Assembly: GCA_950295325.1 (NCBI GenBank)
Contig: OX485803.1
Location: 3,288,001 to 3,352,000 of the forward strand
Length of the DNA: 64,000 bases
Source: Polytrichum commune
Taxonomy: Eukaryota; Streptophyta; Polytrichopsida; Polytrichales; Polytrichaceae
Reading direction: 5' to 3'
Below the pieces are notes generated by a model that had not been told where the DNA came from, did not search any database, and saw nothing but the letters and a program-made list of their open reading frames with translations. The position numbers were made by a program, and so were the translations under genes. This document shows positions 9,937 to 22,400 of the stretch, in pieces (the first letter of the stretch is position 1; each line of letters begins with the position of its first letter).

Positions 9937-12555
9937 GCCTATCCCAGACATTTGAGCACTAAGAAATGTGGGTCTTATTAAGTTGCTTTTCTTGTTCTTC
10001 ATCTTCTATTGATAAGGTTTACGTTTTCAAATTTATGTTGTTTGCAAATCTATGATGAATTATGGACCAAAAACTAAATCAAAAATCATACTTCTCCTTA
10101 TGTACTTATGGTTATCAGAAGTGCACGTTTGTTGGATTTTTAATTGAATTTTTCAATTGTGTTCACTATTGGTTGTGAAGTGCTTGACAAGATTTGAAGT
10201 TGTAGTCTAATCTCTTCCAAAGATGCACCTTCATGAGTTGGTTCTTTCATGCTCGCCTAACCACACACCAATAAAATATAGGTGTCCAATTAAAAACACA
10301 TGCATACCTTACAATCCCTAACCCAGACAAATTATCCAATATGTTTTTTAGTTTAACAATCACATTATGAGCACAACAAAAGCCTCCCCCCCCCCAATAA
10401 AAGGGATAGTTTTTATCGTTGACATTCTGTCTTCTTGAACTAATAAATTGTGTTTTTATTCCTTAAAACTTCATGGTGAAGTATGTAGTTGCCCACTTTG
10501 CAAGAAAAATAGATGTCAAAATTTAAGTCACAGGCAGAATTGGGCGCTTTTATTGAAGAGTTCTCAATCCGTGACATGTGTCTTTCAAATATGAATACCC
10601 AAGGCATAATGGAATCATTTAGAATCGGGTTACACCAAAAAATACAACATCATTCCAAAAAAAAAATACACTCTACCAAATTATATATACAGTGAGTATG
10701 AGTGATGTGTCTTGTTCGTTTCGGGCAATTGATACTAACGGCAATGGTACGCAAATTTCGTGATTTTTCAACATTAACTAGCCTCCAGATAATACTTGGA
10801 CCCTTTTGTGGTGCTTGTATTTTCCGAAGGCTAAATCTTTAGCCCTAATATGATAGGGGCTTTGCCAGGTTCAACTCTTGCTAAGGATACTATTTAGACC
10901 AAAAAAAATGGAGAGTGAATGCCCACATTATTTAATCCTAAACACTTGAAAAAAAAAATTAAAAATGACAATGACACATCCACCACCAAAATATAAAACC
11001 GGCCCCACTTTAGACCTTTCGAAAATTGCATAAATGAAAAAACAAATGTCGGCTAATTGCCTAAATACATTAGAAAATGGGGGCTATTAACCGATAAATT
11101 TTGCACTCTCTAGACCCACTTCCGGGTAAAATTTGAAAAATCCGAGCCACCTCCAGAAAGCTCGGCAATTAGCCGTTTTCTCTACAGAACTCCCCCGGAC
11201 TCTGTCCGGAATGACCTTTTGCATAGCTTTACAAAGGGATGTTGTGAAAGGCTGACATCATCTTCCAAAGAGGTCAATTGCTGCCTAAATGACATCAGTT
11301 TAGTATGACTTCACTCTGTCAGACCTCCCATATGGTTCTAGAATGCACCACGTGGACTCGCTAAAGCCTCCTTTTGAGCACAAAAGTGACGGGTGACTAA
11401 CCCCTTCCATATATATTTGGCATCCAAAAGGCATGATGTTCCGGCTTTTATATGTGGTTCGGTCAATCAAGAATTGTTCCAAGGATTCATGGCAGCCAAT
11501 CACATTAAATTACGTACGTTTGAGGTCAACTTTCAGTAGAAAATTTGAAAGTTGAGAATGACCATACCGGTGCACTAGACTAGGAGTACAATGCTTTTTG
11601 TGTGGATTCACAATGGTTGAATACTAGAAGTGGTTGGTCGGATAGGTCATGTGTCACACCATTGGGATCACTTTTGGGTGTCATTGAGTTAATTATCTTG
11701 TGCGTGCATTCGTATGTAGCTTCCTCATTAGGGGAGGAATGAACTCAAAAAGTGCCCACAAGTTTGGTCCCAAAAAAGGATTTTTTGTAATATTTTGTCT
11801 TCAAAACTCAAATGAAAATGACGTTTGGCTCAAAAGGTACTAGAAACTGGAACCACCAAACTATTGACACGTTAGGGTGTGGACTTGTCATGGTGTAGTC
11901 CTCTAGTACTTGTGATGTTGCCGTCACCTCCACTATGTACTTCCGGAGTCACATCGGCAAGGTTAAGTACGCTAAGCACAACTCCATTGGCTCCGTTCAT
12001 GGTCCGAAACGATGTGGCACCTTATGTGCCATGTGAGCTCGTGGGTACACGCCCTTGTACTACAAGGCTTGGGATATCAAGAATCTATTTTTTTGGTTAT
12101 TACAAGGGCAACAACCTTTTGAGTCCATTCCTCCCCTAATGAATGTTCAAAAAAACACAAGCTAAGGTTCTAAGGATAACGGCAAGACTAAAAAACAAGC
12201 AAGGGGGTGGAGTGGAGCTCACAAAGGATTGCCCATAAGGGTGCATATATGGAAGCCAATATGCACGGTTGCCTGGCTTTGTAGGCTCCACACACACCCC
12301 ATTAGCGCCCTGGCTCGGTAGTAGTCGTTGCCGCAGCCTGGCGCTCGTTGATGCACCCTGGCGCCCGCGGTTGGTGAGTACGCCCGTCCTCGTTGACGGA
12401 TGGCTACCGGAGCAACCGGTTGTACTTGGGTGTCGTCAACATCGCCCATGCAGCCAAGCCTGCCCGAGGAAAATATGGCAAGAGGTCCCTTAGCCGCGCC
12501 ATAGACACAACCACCATAACCCGTCCCCTCCCCAAAGAGACGGGGAGGAACTCAT
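9937..12555. other. Intergenic, no supported gene
   Basis: AT-rich DNA with short unrelated open frames only, including 10513-10695 plus and 11879-12139 plus, with no recognised domain. A run of 10 C lies near 10387-10396. A GC-richer patch at about 12290-12540 has an open frame on each strand but no recognisable product. Confidence 0.35.
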
Positions 12556-13718
12556 GATGTGAGTGCCATTTTACATCGCATCACACACACAAACTCATTG
12601 AGCTAATCAACCTCAAGGGCCAAAAACGTTTTGAACTCAGTAGCTAACTGAAATGTGAAAACTCATAGATAGATAGATAGATATGAACTCCAGCCTTCTT
12701 TTGAGGCCGACGTGAATAGAGTGTCTGTTCGTCCTGACAATGAGCCAGTGCCCACAGGACAAAGGGCCATTGGTACAAGACTACTCTCCCCTTTCGGGAA
12801 TAGACACTTTAGTAACCATGGATAAGTACTAGTAACATTAGTAGCATTGATTGGTTAGATATCAATGCTAGCAACCATGAGGGTACTGTGTTTTCTTGGG
12901 GGTTGTTGTTAAATGTTCTCGCGTTCATGAGAGTGTACGTAGCATCTAGATTTTTGTGATGACAAGATTAGTTTTCTTAGTTTCCATACTGCTTTATTAT
13001 GTCTTTTGACTCTGATGGCGTGTATGTGATGGTAGAAGTATATGTAGTCATGTGTTTGCATCTGCAGAGTTACAGATAGAGCATGTGATTGAGGGGAATC
13101 TTTCTCTTCCAAAGAATAGTTGTTTTCTTGTATTACCCATGTATTGACCTATTCGGAATTTTAATATGTTTGTTTTTTGTGCATCTGTAATTGTAGGGTT
13201 GGACCAGAATGCATTGGATAGTTTATTATCGATATTTGGGTTCATAGTCCATTTGCTAATGTTGGGGAATTGGTTTGTCATTATTTCAAGGTTACTTTCT
13301 TGGTCGTATTCGGTTATATATGTTTGGAGACATCTGACAGGACCTTTGTCTGGCCTTTTTATAGGTCCTGGTCATATGTCTTTTTGGAAGTAGAATGGTG
13401 TGGTATGTGCAAATTCATATGATTTTGTAGCAACGGAGTATTTTTTTCTGGCTCTTATTTTTGCAAGTTTATTCACTTGTTCGTTGCCTTCAATATTGAT
13501 ATGTGCTTTGACTTTGTAGAATGTGGTGGGTTGGGTACGGGTTTTTAGCATTTTTACCATGTCTGTTAGTATGGTTTTGTCTGCGTGATTGTGATGCATG
13601 GTTGGGTGCTTAATGTGTGTGTTCATGTTATATAGGCAATTGAGGCAATCCGTGAATATATGTGCGGGTTCGTCTGGATATTTAGTAGAGATGTGAGTGT
13701 CATTTTACATCGCATCAC
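12556..13718 (-). mobile_element. 5'-truncated LINE (non-LTR retrotransposon) with RNase H, flanked by 29-bp direct repeats
   Basis: A 29-bp sequence starting GATGTGAGTGYCATTTTACA occurs at 12556-12584 and again at 13690-13718 with one mismatch, bracketing a minus-strand LINE 3' end. Reading from 13689 leftward, the coding relic opens with PDEPAHIFTDCLNCLYNM (RNase H catalytic Asp). It continues through KVKAHINIEGNEQVNKLAK (13372-13626) and ends with a CSICNSADANT zinc-type motif and IRVKRHNKAVWKL (about 12980-13281). The frame is broken near 13050. The RNase H starts right at the duplicated site, so reverse transcriptase was never copied, as expected of 5'-truncated target-primed insertion. 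A short GATA repeat lies in the 3' part (about 12664-12682). Confidence 0.82.
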
Positions 13719-16700
13719 TGCAGAATGAAAGTGGCAGTTGGCCCAAAGCTTAATCATCGCCATTATAGTGATGTCTCCACTCACTAATGCACTCAATCTT
13801 GATGAGGATAGACAAGCGACCAGAAAGGCAATTATGGAGGGGAGAAATGGCTACCCAATTATTAAGCTGTAATTTGCCACACATCACATGACGCGATGTC
13901 TTGGCGGGGGCACATGGCTTCATTTCATGAGCTTACTTCAACAATGAGGTTACTTCAATGATACTTGAAGTTCATGACTTCAATATCTTTGTTCATGAAA
14001 AAAAATCCGAGTTTCTTCAGCAAGTCTTAAAGGTAACATCAACTGCAAAACTGAAGCAGAATATGCTAAGTCTGCTCCTCGTCTCATTTCTACCACGAAA
14101 CCATCCACCCACCATCCATCATTTGGAAGTGCGTGTGGGTCAAGGCCCCACCCCTCTCCATGGAGCACAAGCCCGCAATACAATGTTCCTCAATAAACCT
14201 CTTCAAATTCACAAGAAGCACAATATCCACATGTATTCCTCCCACAGCAATTGTCACCGAAGCCTCAATGTATTTTAGACAAGCCCAAGTTCACTCTTGC
14301 CCTTGAGAACAAACAAGAGCAATTATCCTAGGTGCCACCACTCATAATTAATGTGTGAGCACACATAACAGTGACATGCAAAACCATGTTAGCGCCATCA
14401 CACTCTCTACTCATGACAAAATGTTGTCTCACAAAACAATGTCTACAAAGCGCCATGGTGACCACACTCCAAGCCCAACTAGAGCAGGTGAACGACGTTG
14501 TCAATTCGCACATGGAAATGCTAAAATCCCATGTCGCCAGTGAGCCAAGTGCCAAATACCACTCATAGTTCACATGAGAGCTGCCACTAAACCCCCCCCC
14601 CCCCCCCCCCCCTCGGTGAGCAATCCTCTAGTCAGTGTTCAAGATTGAAGCCCTCATATGAGTTTCATTTTGAAGGGCTCTCAAATTTTAGCCTTTCAAT
14701 TGAAGGGTTGGTTCAAATCCAAGACGCCAATCCAAGAATATAGAAATGAAATACAAAACTCATATTAAACTTGTGCATGAATTATATGGTACATGTTTCC
14801 AACACAATGTGAAGAATTAAGAATCAACCATGTGACTCCATTTCTTGTAGTGACAATGCCCTACGCTTGTTGATTCTTGTGACAAACATATTATATTGAG
14901 GACTTCAATTGACATCTTCATTTTCAATTTGGAGTTGTGTTTTGAAGGGTTGTTTTGAGAGAGGTATATTTTGAAAGACCAAATCGTGTTTGAAGGGCAT
15001 TGAAGACTTCAATCTTGAGCAGTGCCTCTAGTTCACCCTCTGCATAAATCCACAATGGCCACGCCCCACTAATGTCCTTAATGAAGGCTCATATAATGAG
15101 GACCCGGTGTTCACATCAGCACTGAAGATTCTACCCTATGGTCCCACCTCACAATCGTTTTAATCTGACATCCACCCAAGTGGATTACTCTGTCACAAAT
15201 TTTGCCTCAGGTGCATGCCACACAAGAGCCAGAGGAAGTTTCACAACTTCCTCTAACATGGCACTTTGCTTTTAAAAAGTCTCATTTTCCTTGTTTTTCT
15301 CCTTATACTGTGGAATTCCGGGCACTAGTGCCCGGTAGTTGCGAACTACATTTATTGTGCCATGTCACTCTACTTTATTGCCAAGTAGATCCCGAAGCAA
15401 TATCCAAAGCAAAATCCAAAGCTAAAAAGTCATTGTTGCCACTCCCCATATTTCCTCTCATGTGGCAACCACTTGCTCATTTGAACCAATGCTATTCATC
15501 CAACTCACTGCCGTTCATGCAAGTTTCCTCCCGTGTGGTTTGGGCCTCACTCTCTCCACACTTGCTATTAACTAATAGCGGCCTTTGAAGATATCAAATT
15601 AGTTTAGATGAAGGTGAGGTGGTTGGGTCTTAAATGATTTTTTTTCCAACAAACCCATTTTGTCCTAAATGGTTGCTTTGGTGACTACCGTAGCACCATA
15701 GTTGGGTCGTGCACCTCAAAACGAATATTTATTTATTTATTGAAAAATAAGGTTCGTCAACTAGAAACACAATTTATGAAATTTCATCAATCCTATGATT
15801 TAAAAATATTTAATTTGTTTTTTTTGGTAAGGTATAGTAATATTGGAAGTAGGTATTTGTTTTTTTCATTCATTTGTGGCGGCTTCTTGGCCTTAAACCT
15901 AAAAATCCACGTTAACCTTACTTAGTGTGGCTCTTGTTTGTCTTTGCATAGTGCATGTGTTAGGTCTTTTGTATGTACTTGCACTTTGACATGTGTGAGA
16001 AGAGTGTTAGAAATGGCACCAAAACAAAGACGAGTTGATTTTGCTTTAATGCCTATTAACAAGGAGGAGAGGGAGATGAATATAGAAAGAGAGTTTGCCG
16101 CTTTGAGTGAGTAGGGCGCCGAGCCATTAACGCGTTAGCATGCAACCTCTTATGGCGCATTAATTAGGTTTTTTCCTAATATAAATTTTCACTTATTCAT
16201 TTGACTGGGTTCATAATTTCCGATTTTTTTCGGTTTTTTATGTGGGAATTATTTTTGCACGAACCAGCTATTGTGCTACGGTATTGAACCTAGAATGGTG
16301 ATCATGTTTTGAGCATGTAATCTAATCTTTTTAAACACATGTCTTGTTGGTATTTGTTCTTGGAGCCACATCAATCCACATATGTCTCATGAGTAACAAT
16401 GCCTCATTGTTACGTATAGAAGCTTTGAACATTTGTAAATGAATAGAAAGTTGATAAGAAAGTAGGGAGATCCCTCAGTGTCTTGTCAGCTCTCACTCAT
16501 AGAGTTTTACTCATCATTATCTCTCTTTTTTATGACAAAATTAAGCACCTCAACCCTTAAAGGACGTGGGGTCTCAATATACGGCCATATACATAATTTA
16601 CATGGGTGTCACCAAGTTCATAGATCGTATTTTATATATTTATGTTTTTGAAACCTTATTGTAAACATTGCCTTATGTCAAAAGGGAAAAGAAATTATTA

Positions 16701-17351
16701 TACTCATAGTAGACATTGATGATCAAAATAAAATGTACATGTTTGCACCCAAGGGCTTAGGGCACTCAAGCTGCATATTTGAACTTGAATATTTAATGAC
16801 ATTAAAGTGTTTAATTTGTACAAACAATGCACTTGAAGATTGAGATGATTTTAGATAGGGTCGTTTTTGACATACTTAGCAAGAAATGAAAGTTTGTTAT
16901 TTTTTGTTGGAAAAAATCCAGTATGGGCCTCTTAGACGCTTAGAGGGTACCCCCAAATAGCTAAAGCAAAATCGCACAAAATCCGACTAAAATAGTTTAA
17001 ACCTTTTCAGAGGCTCACCAAAAACAATGGCCACCTCTTCAATTAAATTTGACTACACAAATGAACGCTTTGTAGAGTTAAGATTGTTCACACAAATTGT
17101 CACCCATCCATGAGTCCAAAATGAGAATATTATAACGTAAGTATGTATGCTATTATTGTCATGCAACAATAACTGCCTATACAAAAAAGCGTCCACTTTT
17201 GAGGATTAAGAACTGAGTATGGTCAATAGACAATTTGTTTGCATTGGAGTGGGGAAATTTCGACACATAATTATCTTGGGAGCATGATGTTAAACTTATG
17301 GGTATTTTCTAAAATTTTAGAATGTTGCATTTGGGATATGCTAATACCTTA
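13719..17351. other. Intergenic, no supported gene; contains a 21-bp poly-C tract
   Basis: No gene is supported in this 3.6-kb stretch. Open frames such as 15202-15588 plus (128 codons) have no recognisable domain. A pure run of 21 C sits at 14592-14612. Confidence 0.35.
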
Positions 17352-17798
17352 GGGCCGCTTTACACTTAGAGGCCGGGCTGATTTGGTGGTACAAATTTTT
17401 TAATCAAAAAATGCATGGTATGACACTGCCCGAGCTCATTGAATTAGGTGCATCCAAAATGAAAGGCCAATCATTGGTCTCGGGGCCAATGTCAAATTTC
17501 AATAAAGAATTGTTTTTTAATGAAATATGATTTTTTTTAGCAAACCATATCCATTGGATTATGTGGAAATATGAACAGCTCTATGCTAGATTACGCTAGA
17601 TCCGTTGGATTATGCTAGATTCATTGAATTGGCTTGGCTTCTTGGCCCTAAGGCCTTTACATATGGGAAAATTGGCCCCCATCATAATCTTATTATAATG
17701 TGTAGTTGAGGCCGGCCTCCAACCCAAAAGGGGCTGAAATTTCATGCAATCAGCCTCGAAGGGAATTGACCCAGCCTCTAGGTGTAAAGCAGCCCTTA
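17349..17798. mobile_element. Harbinger/Tourist-type MITE, 444 bp, TTA target duplication
   Basis: The element is 17352-17795. The left end begins GGGCCGCTTTACACTTAGAG and the right end is the near-complement (CTCTAGGTGTAAAGCAGCCC). It is flanked on both sides by TTA. A 3-bp TTA duplication and GGGCC-type termini mark PIF/Harbinger elements. Non-coding. Confidence 0.8.
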
Positions 17799-18110
17799 GT
17801 ATGCTCTACCCACACCTGTATCATCTCAATAAACAGATAAGCACCTATTCTAGGTGGAACTGCAAACCCTAAATTTAAGAACAGAAACTAGGAAACAGTG
17901 TGTGGATGACAACAAAATTACCCAACTTGCTATCATAGACACAAGCAAGCAATGCCACTTGGAGTCACTTGCATTGACTGCTATGTCAAGTGGCAGTCAC
18001 AATGGCGCAAATCCACTTAATACTGTCTTGTGGTGGGCAGACTAAAAGAGAATTCTTTTATTACAAGAATGACTTCACTTGGCTAAGACATTATTGACAA
18101 TGTTCTCTTT

Positions 18111-18661
18111 GGGCCGTCTCACACTATGGCCATCCAAGTCGAGAGGCAGTGGGATTGAGTGGCCAAATTTTGTTGAGAGTCCAAAGAAATGACCTGAAAA
18201 TAACCAATAAAATATAAGAATTGGAGCCTTTAGCCGGGCATAGTGCAAAGCTTTCAAAGGTCAAGTCCAAAGTCCAAACCTTTGGCCATGAACTGCCACG
18301 GCCTCTTGACTTGGACGGCCATAGTGTTAAGCCTCCAAAATCCAAATCCAAAGGAGTATCCCACTCTATTCTTTGCTCAAAACAACCCCTCCAATCTAAC
18401 AGCCAAGATCTTGTCAATGTTCGACTTTTTTATGAAAAAAAATCCAGAACCTCTCAACCATAATTTGAGCTTCCATTCCCATCCGACCCAAACTTCCTTC
18501 GAGAATCCATCGCCTTGATAAAAAAAAGTAAGCATTTCAAATTCTGACGGCCTTTGGACTTGGCCTCTAGAGTGAAGGGGTCGAGAGGCCGAACTTTTGG
18601 TTTCTGATTGATGGAAATCGACAGTCTCTCAACCTCCGACCAGAGTGTGAAGCAACCCTTA
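18111..18661. mobile_element. Harbinger/Tourist-type MITE, about 548 bp
   Basis: The left end is GGGCCGTCTCACACTATGGC at 18111 and the right end is AGTGTGAAGCAACCC ending 18658, followed by TTA; the left flank reads TTT. The interior matches the element at 32795-33272 in reverse orientation (CAAGTCGAGAGGC, GGCCAAA, GAGAGTCCAAAG). An internal copy of the terminal motif at about 18300-18330 suggests partial internal duplication or a nested copy. Confidence 0.72.
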
Positions 18662-19437
18662 AATCTACCTCATTGTGTGGAAGAGATCTTTAAAAAACTC
18701 TGACAGGGCTTCTAATCAGCGAACCATGTCCACGTTTGGGAAAGATGTAGTGGTCATCAACATAGATGCACCAGACATCATCGACATTTGCATGAACTTG
18801 CAGTCAGATTCAACATACTACCTCGCCAACACAATACAATAGCCGATCAAATTTCATCTCGATAAACTCCATTAATCCAACTGGAACTCCTTGCCGTTGC
18901 CCATTTCTATAAATTACACCATTTCAATTTGATCAAATAACTGCACAATACACACATCACTTGATCATCACGCAACCAGCCACCAATTGGTGAGAGGCTT
19001 CCACACAAACCACTCAAAGAACCAATGTTGAATAAGGCACTGGCAATGATATAAAGCATCATAAAGATCACATGTGAAGTTTGTAAGAGCTGAGGCAACA
19101 CATGCAATTTGTAGTGGACATAGAAAGTGCCCTAGAACAAGCCCCCTCAGGTCCCTGCAGGAATTTACACCAAGTGTGTGATAGGGAATCCCACAAACCT
19201 GGTAATAGTTACAAAAAAATGAAATGCAGAGATAGATGCTATTCCAACATGAACGACTTTTCCATACTATCACAATGCACTCATCTCCACGTTTGCAACC
19301 ATCAACTACAACTATTTTATCCTTCACTCTGATCTCATAATCTACCAACATATATACGACTGACTACCAGAGGCTATCTCATGTTCTTGCTGGAAACTAG
19401 CAAGTCTACTGTCTGGAAAACAGAAGACAGAAATGAG

Positions 19438-22400
19438 TTATCTCATGGACTGGCGCGTTTTAATCATTCGCTTCAGCGCAGCTAGCCAAAAGCTGCACTC
19501 GTCCCAGTCACTTGTTGTTAATGCTACCTGCAAAAAAAAATGCCACAAGGGATAAATTGTCACAGCCTTAACATAGAGCAATCCACAACCTTAAAGCATG
19601 TCACATTTGTACTTAAATTACTGTACATTTGTTCACTCCAAACAAACTTTGGAATATATCAATGTTCTCAATAATCGTGTGTTTGGATAATTTTGATCTA
19701 GTACTGGAGCCTCCTTCTGTACAACTAAGAGTAGGAACTCAAGTGGAATATTGATCATTTTCATGGTCAGGATGGATAACCTAGAAAGAACTACATACCT
19801 GTATTTGCATTGCAGAGGCATAGTCACCAACATTTATTGCCTGGCACAGTTGCCCCAATTTGGTGGACGCATTCGATGACAAGTCTGCAGAATTTAATTT
19901 CACAAACAATGCTCCCAACTTCCTTGAATTATCCTCAATTTCCCGCTTCTTGGCTGGAGGTGCCTTGCTTCCCCCAAATGCATCCGATGTTTCATTGAAC
20001 AGTCTTGTTAATGTTGACACAACTGGTTTTAATTCATCTGAAAGCCACCCAACAATGCTAATCAGCTGTCATTGATGTACATTTGCACTGAAAATATTGA
20101 CCTCAGATGGAGGCAATTGAGCCAACAATTTCAAACATCAAGAAATAAGTTTAAATACATTATATCTTATGGTTCTTGTAGAGGGGTTGTTCATACTGCA
20201 GTGCGAACATCAGATGCTGGTTATCTTACATGTGGATTGATGGCATAATTGGACGGCCCTAATGAAGTTAAAGCATTTCAAGGATGTGTTCTCATTTGAG
20301 CATCATGATTTTTAGGTTTATTATCGTGTCTATTCAAGAACATACTGAATTTGTTATAAGGTTTCAGAAAAAGGACCAAATATTAATGTAAAGAAAGTAG
20401 CAGTTGAAGAATTAAGCACCTGCAACATTTGATGTATCAGCAGTTTGCACAGTGGCAGCAGGTGTAAAGGATGCAGCAGAGGTGTTCCCGCTAGTTGAAT
20501 GTGGGCTCGGTGGTTCTTGAGCAGCTATTGGCTGCTGTGATGGGGTAGATACAGGCATGAACCCATGACCTTGTGGAACTGGCGGCATGCTGCTTACTGA
20601 TGGGCCTGGCATCATCACTGAGGGGGTTGGCTGAGAAATACTTGCTCCTGGATAGGCTGATTGAGCTGCTAGGCCAGGCATCATGACACTACGCTGTGGT
20701 GCATTCGCTCCATGGTAACCCATCTGTGCTGACCCCTGCAGTCCACCATGAGCACATATTGAAGAGGTCAACAACCACAATAACAAGTTAACTGTGATAG
20801 GATACAAAAATGAAGTATAAATATTCCATAACTATATTGTTGTGATCATATGAAATATACTGCAACAAATGACATCAAAGTCTAGACTTTAAATACTTCT
20901 TATCCTCACTTCCTTTCAAGTGTTCAAATGATGAACCTGATAAGATGGAGCAGGAGGAGCAACTTGAGGCTGGTTATAAGGCTCAAAAGTTGGGGTAGGT
21001 GGTGATGGTGCCGGAGTAAACGTAGCAACTTGTTGAGGCACGCTTGGAACAAATCCTGTCACTGGTCGTGTTGGTTGACTGGGAGTGGGGTATTTAGGCT
21101 GTCCAAGATATCCAGCACCAACAGTACATTAGAAGATGGTGTGGTCTGGGATTACTTTTCCAAAAAAAACCACTAGCTTTGAAGGGACCGCAAGAACCTC
21201 TCAGGTTTCTTTTCACAGAGGACACTATTTAGTAAAAAAGCAGACTCTTACTTGGGATGGTTGATTTTGATAATAAATTGATGGAGTGGATCCAGATCCA
21301 AGCAAGTTACTCATTGGCTGTACTTGTGGGTAATTGTTGGCATATGAAGGTGAGCCAGTACCCTCGTGCTGCTGAAATGAATCACGCTGAAATGACACAA
21401 TGATAAGTTCATAAGAATGAGATCATTTGGTGACCATGTGGTCCTTCAAACACAAAGTACATCTTCATAGCAGGAACATCAAGTAGAACAACAAAAGTGA
21501 ATCCATTGCTGAAAGAGAAACACACCAGATAGTAGCCTTGTTGAGGTACAGTGTTATAAGATGCAACAGGTTCTGGTGCAAGAGTCTGCTGTGGCTCTGG
21601 TTGATATCCCTTAGCTTCAGATTGATATGATGGTTGCTCTAATTTGCTAGGGGCCACTGCAAAATAGAAAGAAAGAAAAAAGTACCTGTGATGAGGAGGG
21701 CTATTCCTTGACATCTCAGGTTTGTGAGGAGCCACACTAAACTGCTGACAATCTATCTCTAATGTAACATAAGTGACAAAGGCAAGGATAGCTAATGCAC
21801 CTGATAAATGTCGAGAAACAAACATACCTTGTTCACTGTGAGAAATACGATCTCTCAGTGCCGCCAACTCTGGAGATGAGTCATCAGAAGGGACCAGCTT
21901 AATATATTCTAGGGCAGTGGATAATAGCCCTTGGCTAGCCAGCAACTCTGCATAATAGCACACCAACCGAGCCAAGGATGTGCTGACTTGCTTTGTCCCA
22001 GTTGCAAGCCCTAGCACTACAGATTTCTCCATAACATCCTGCAATTCACAGAAAACAATTACAATTTCTTAACCAGGATGAGATATTGAAGATCAGAATG
22101 ATTAGAGTTGAGGGTTGATATTAGAAAATTTCTAGTGGCCCTCAATGATACCTGTAGTACATCAACGAAATCCGGTCCACCTTTCTTGGAAATTAGGGTT
22201 CTTGACCAGATATCAACAGTTCTTTCAATGTTCCCAGCACAGATATAGCATAGTGTGGCTGCTTGAACTTGATGACCAGCATCCAGACGAGCACCCAGGG
22301 CATCACAAAGAGTTGTCCACTCCTCACTGCGAGCATACTGAAACATGAACACATGAAGTACAGTCCTTAGCTCATTCAGAAAAATATAAATTCCACCACA

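Noticed and set aside
12269-12493. Overlapping open frames in a GC-rich patch on both strands
   Set aside because: No domain on either strand and mutual antisense overlap. GC-rich DNA has few stops by chance.
15202-15588. 128-codon open frame on the plus strand
   Set aside because: No family resemblance, no introns or neighbours supporting it. Probably chance.
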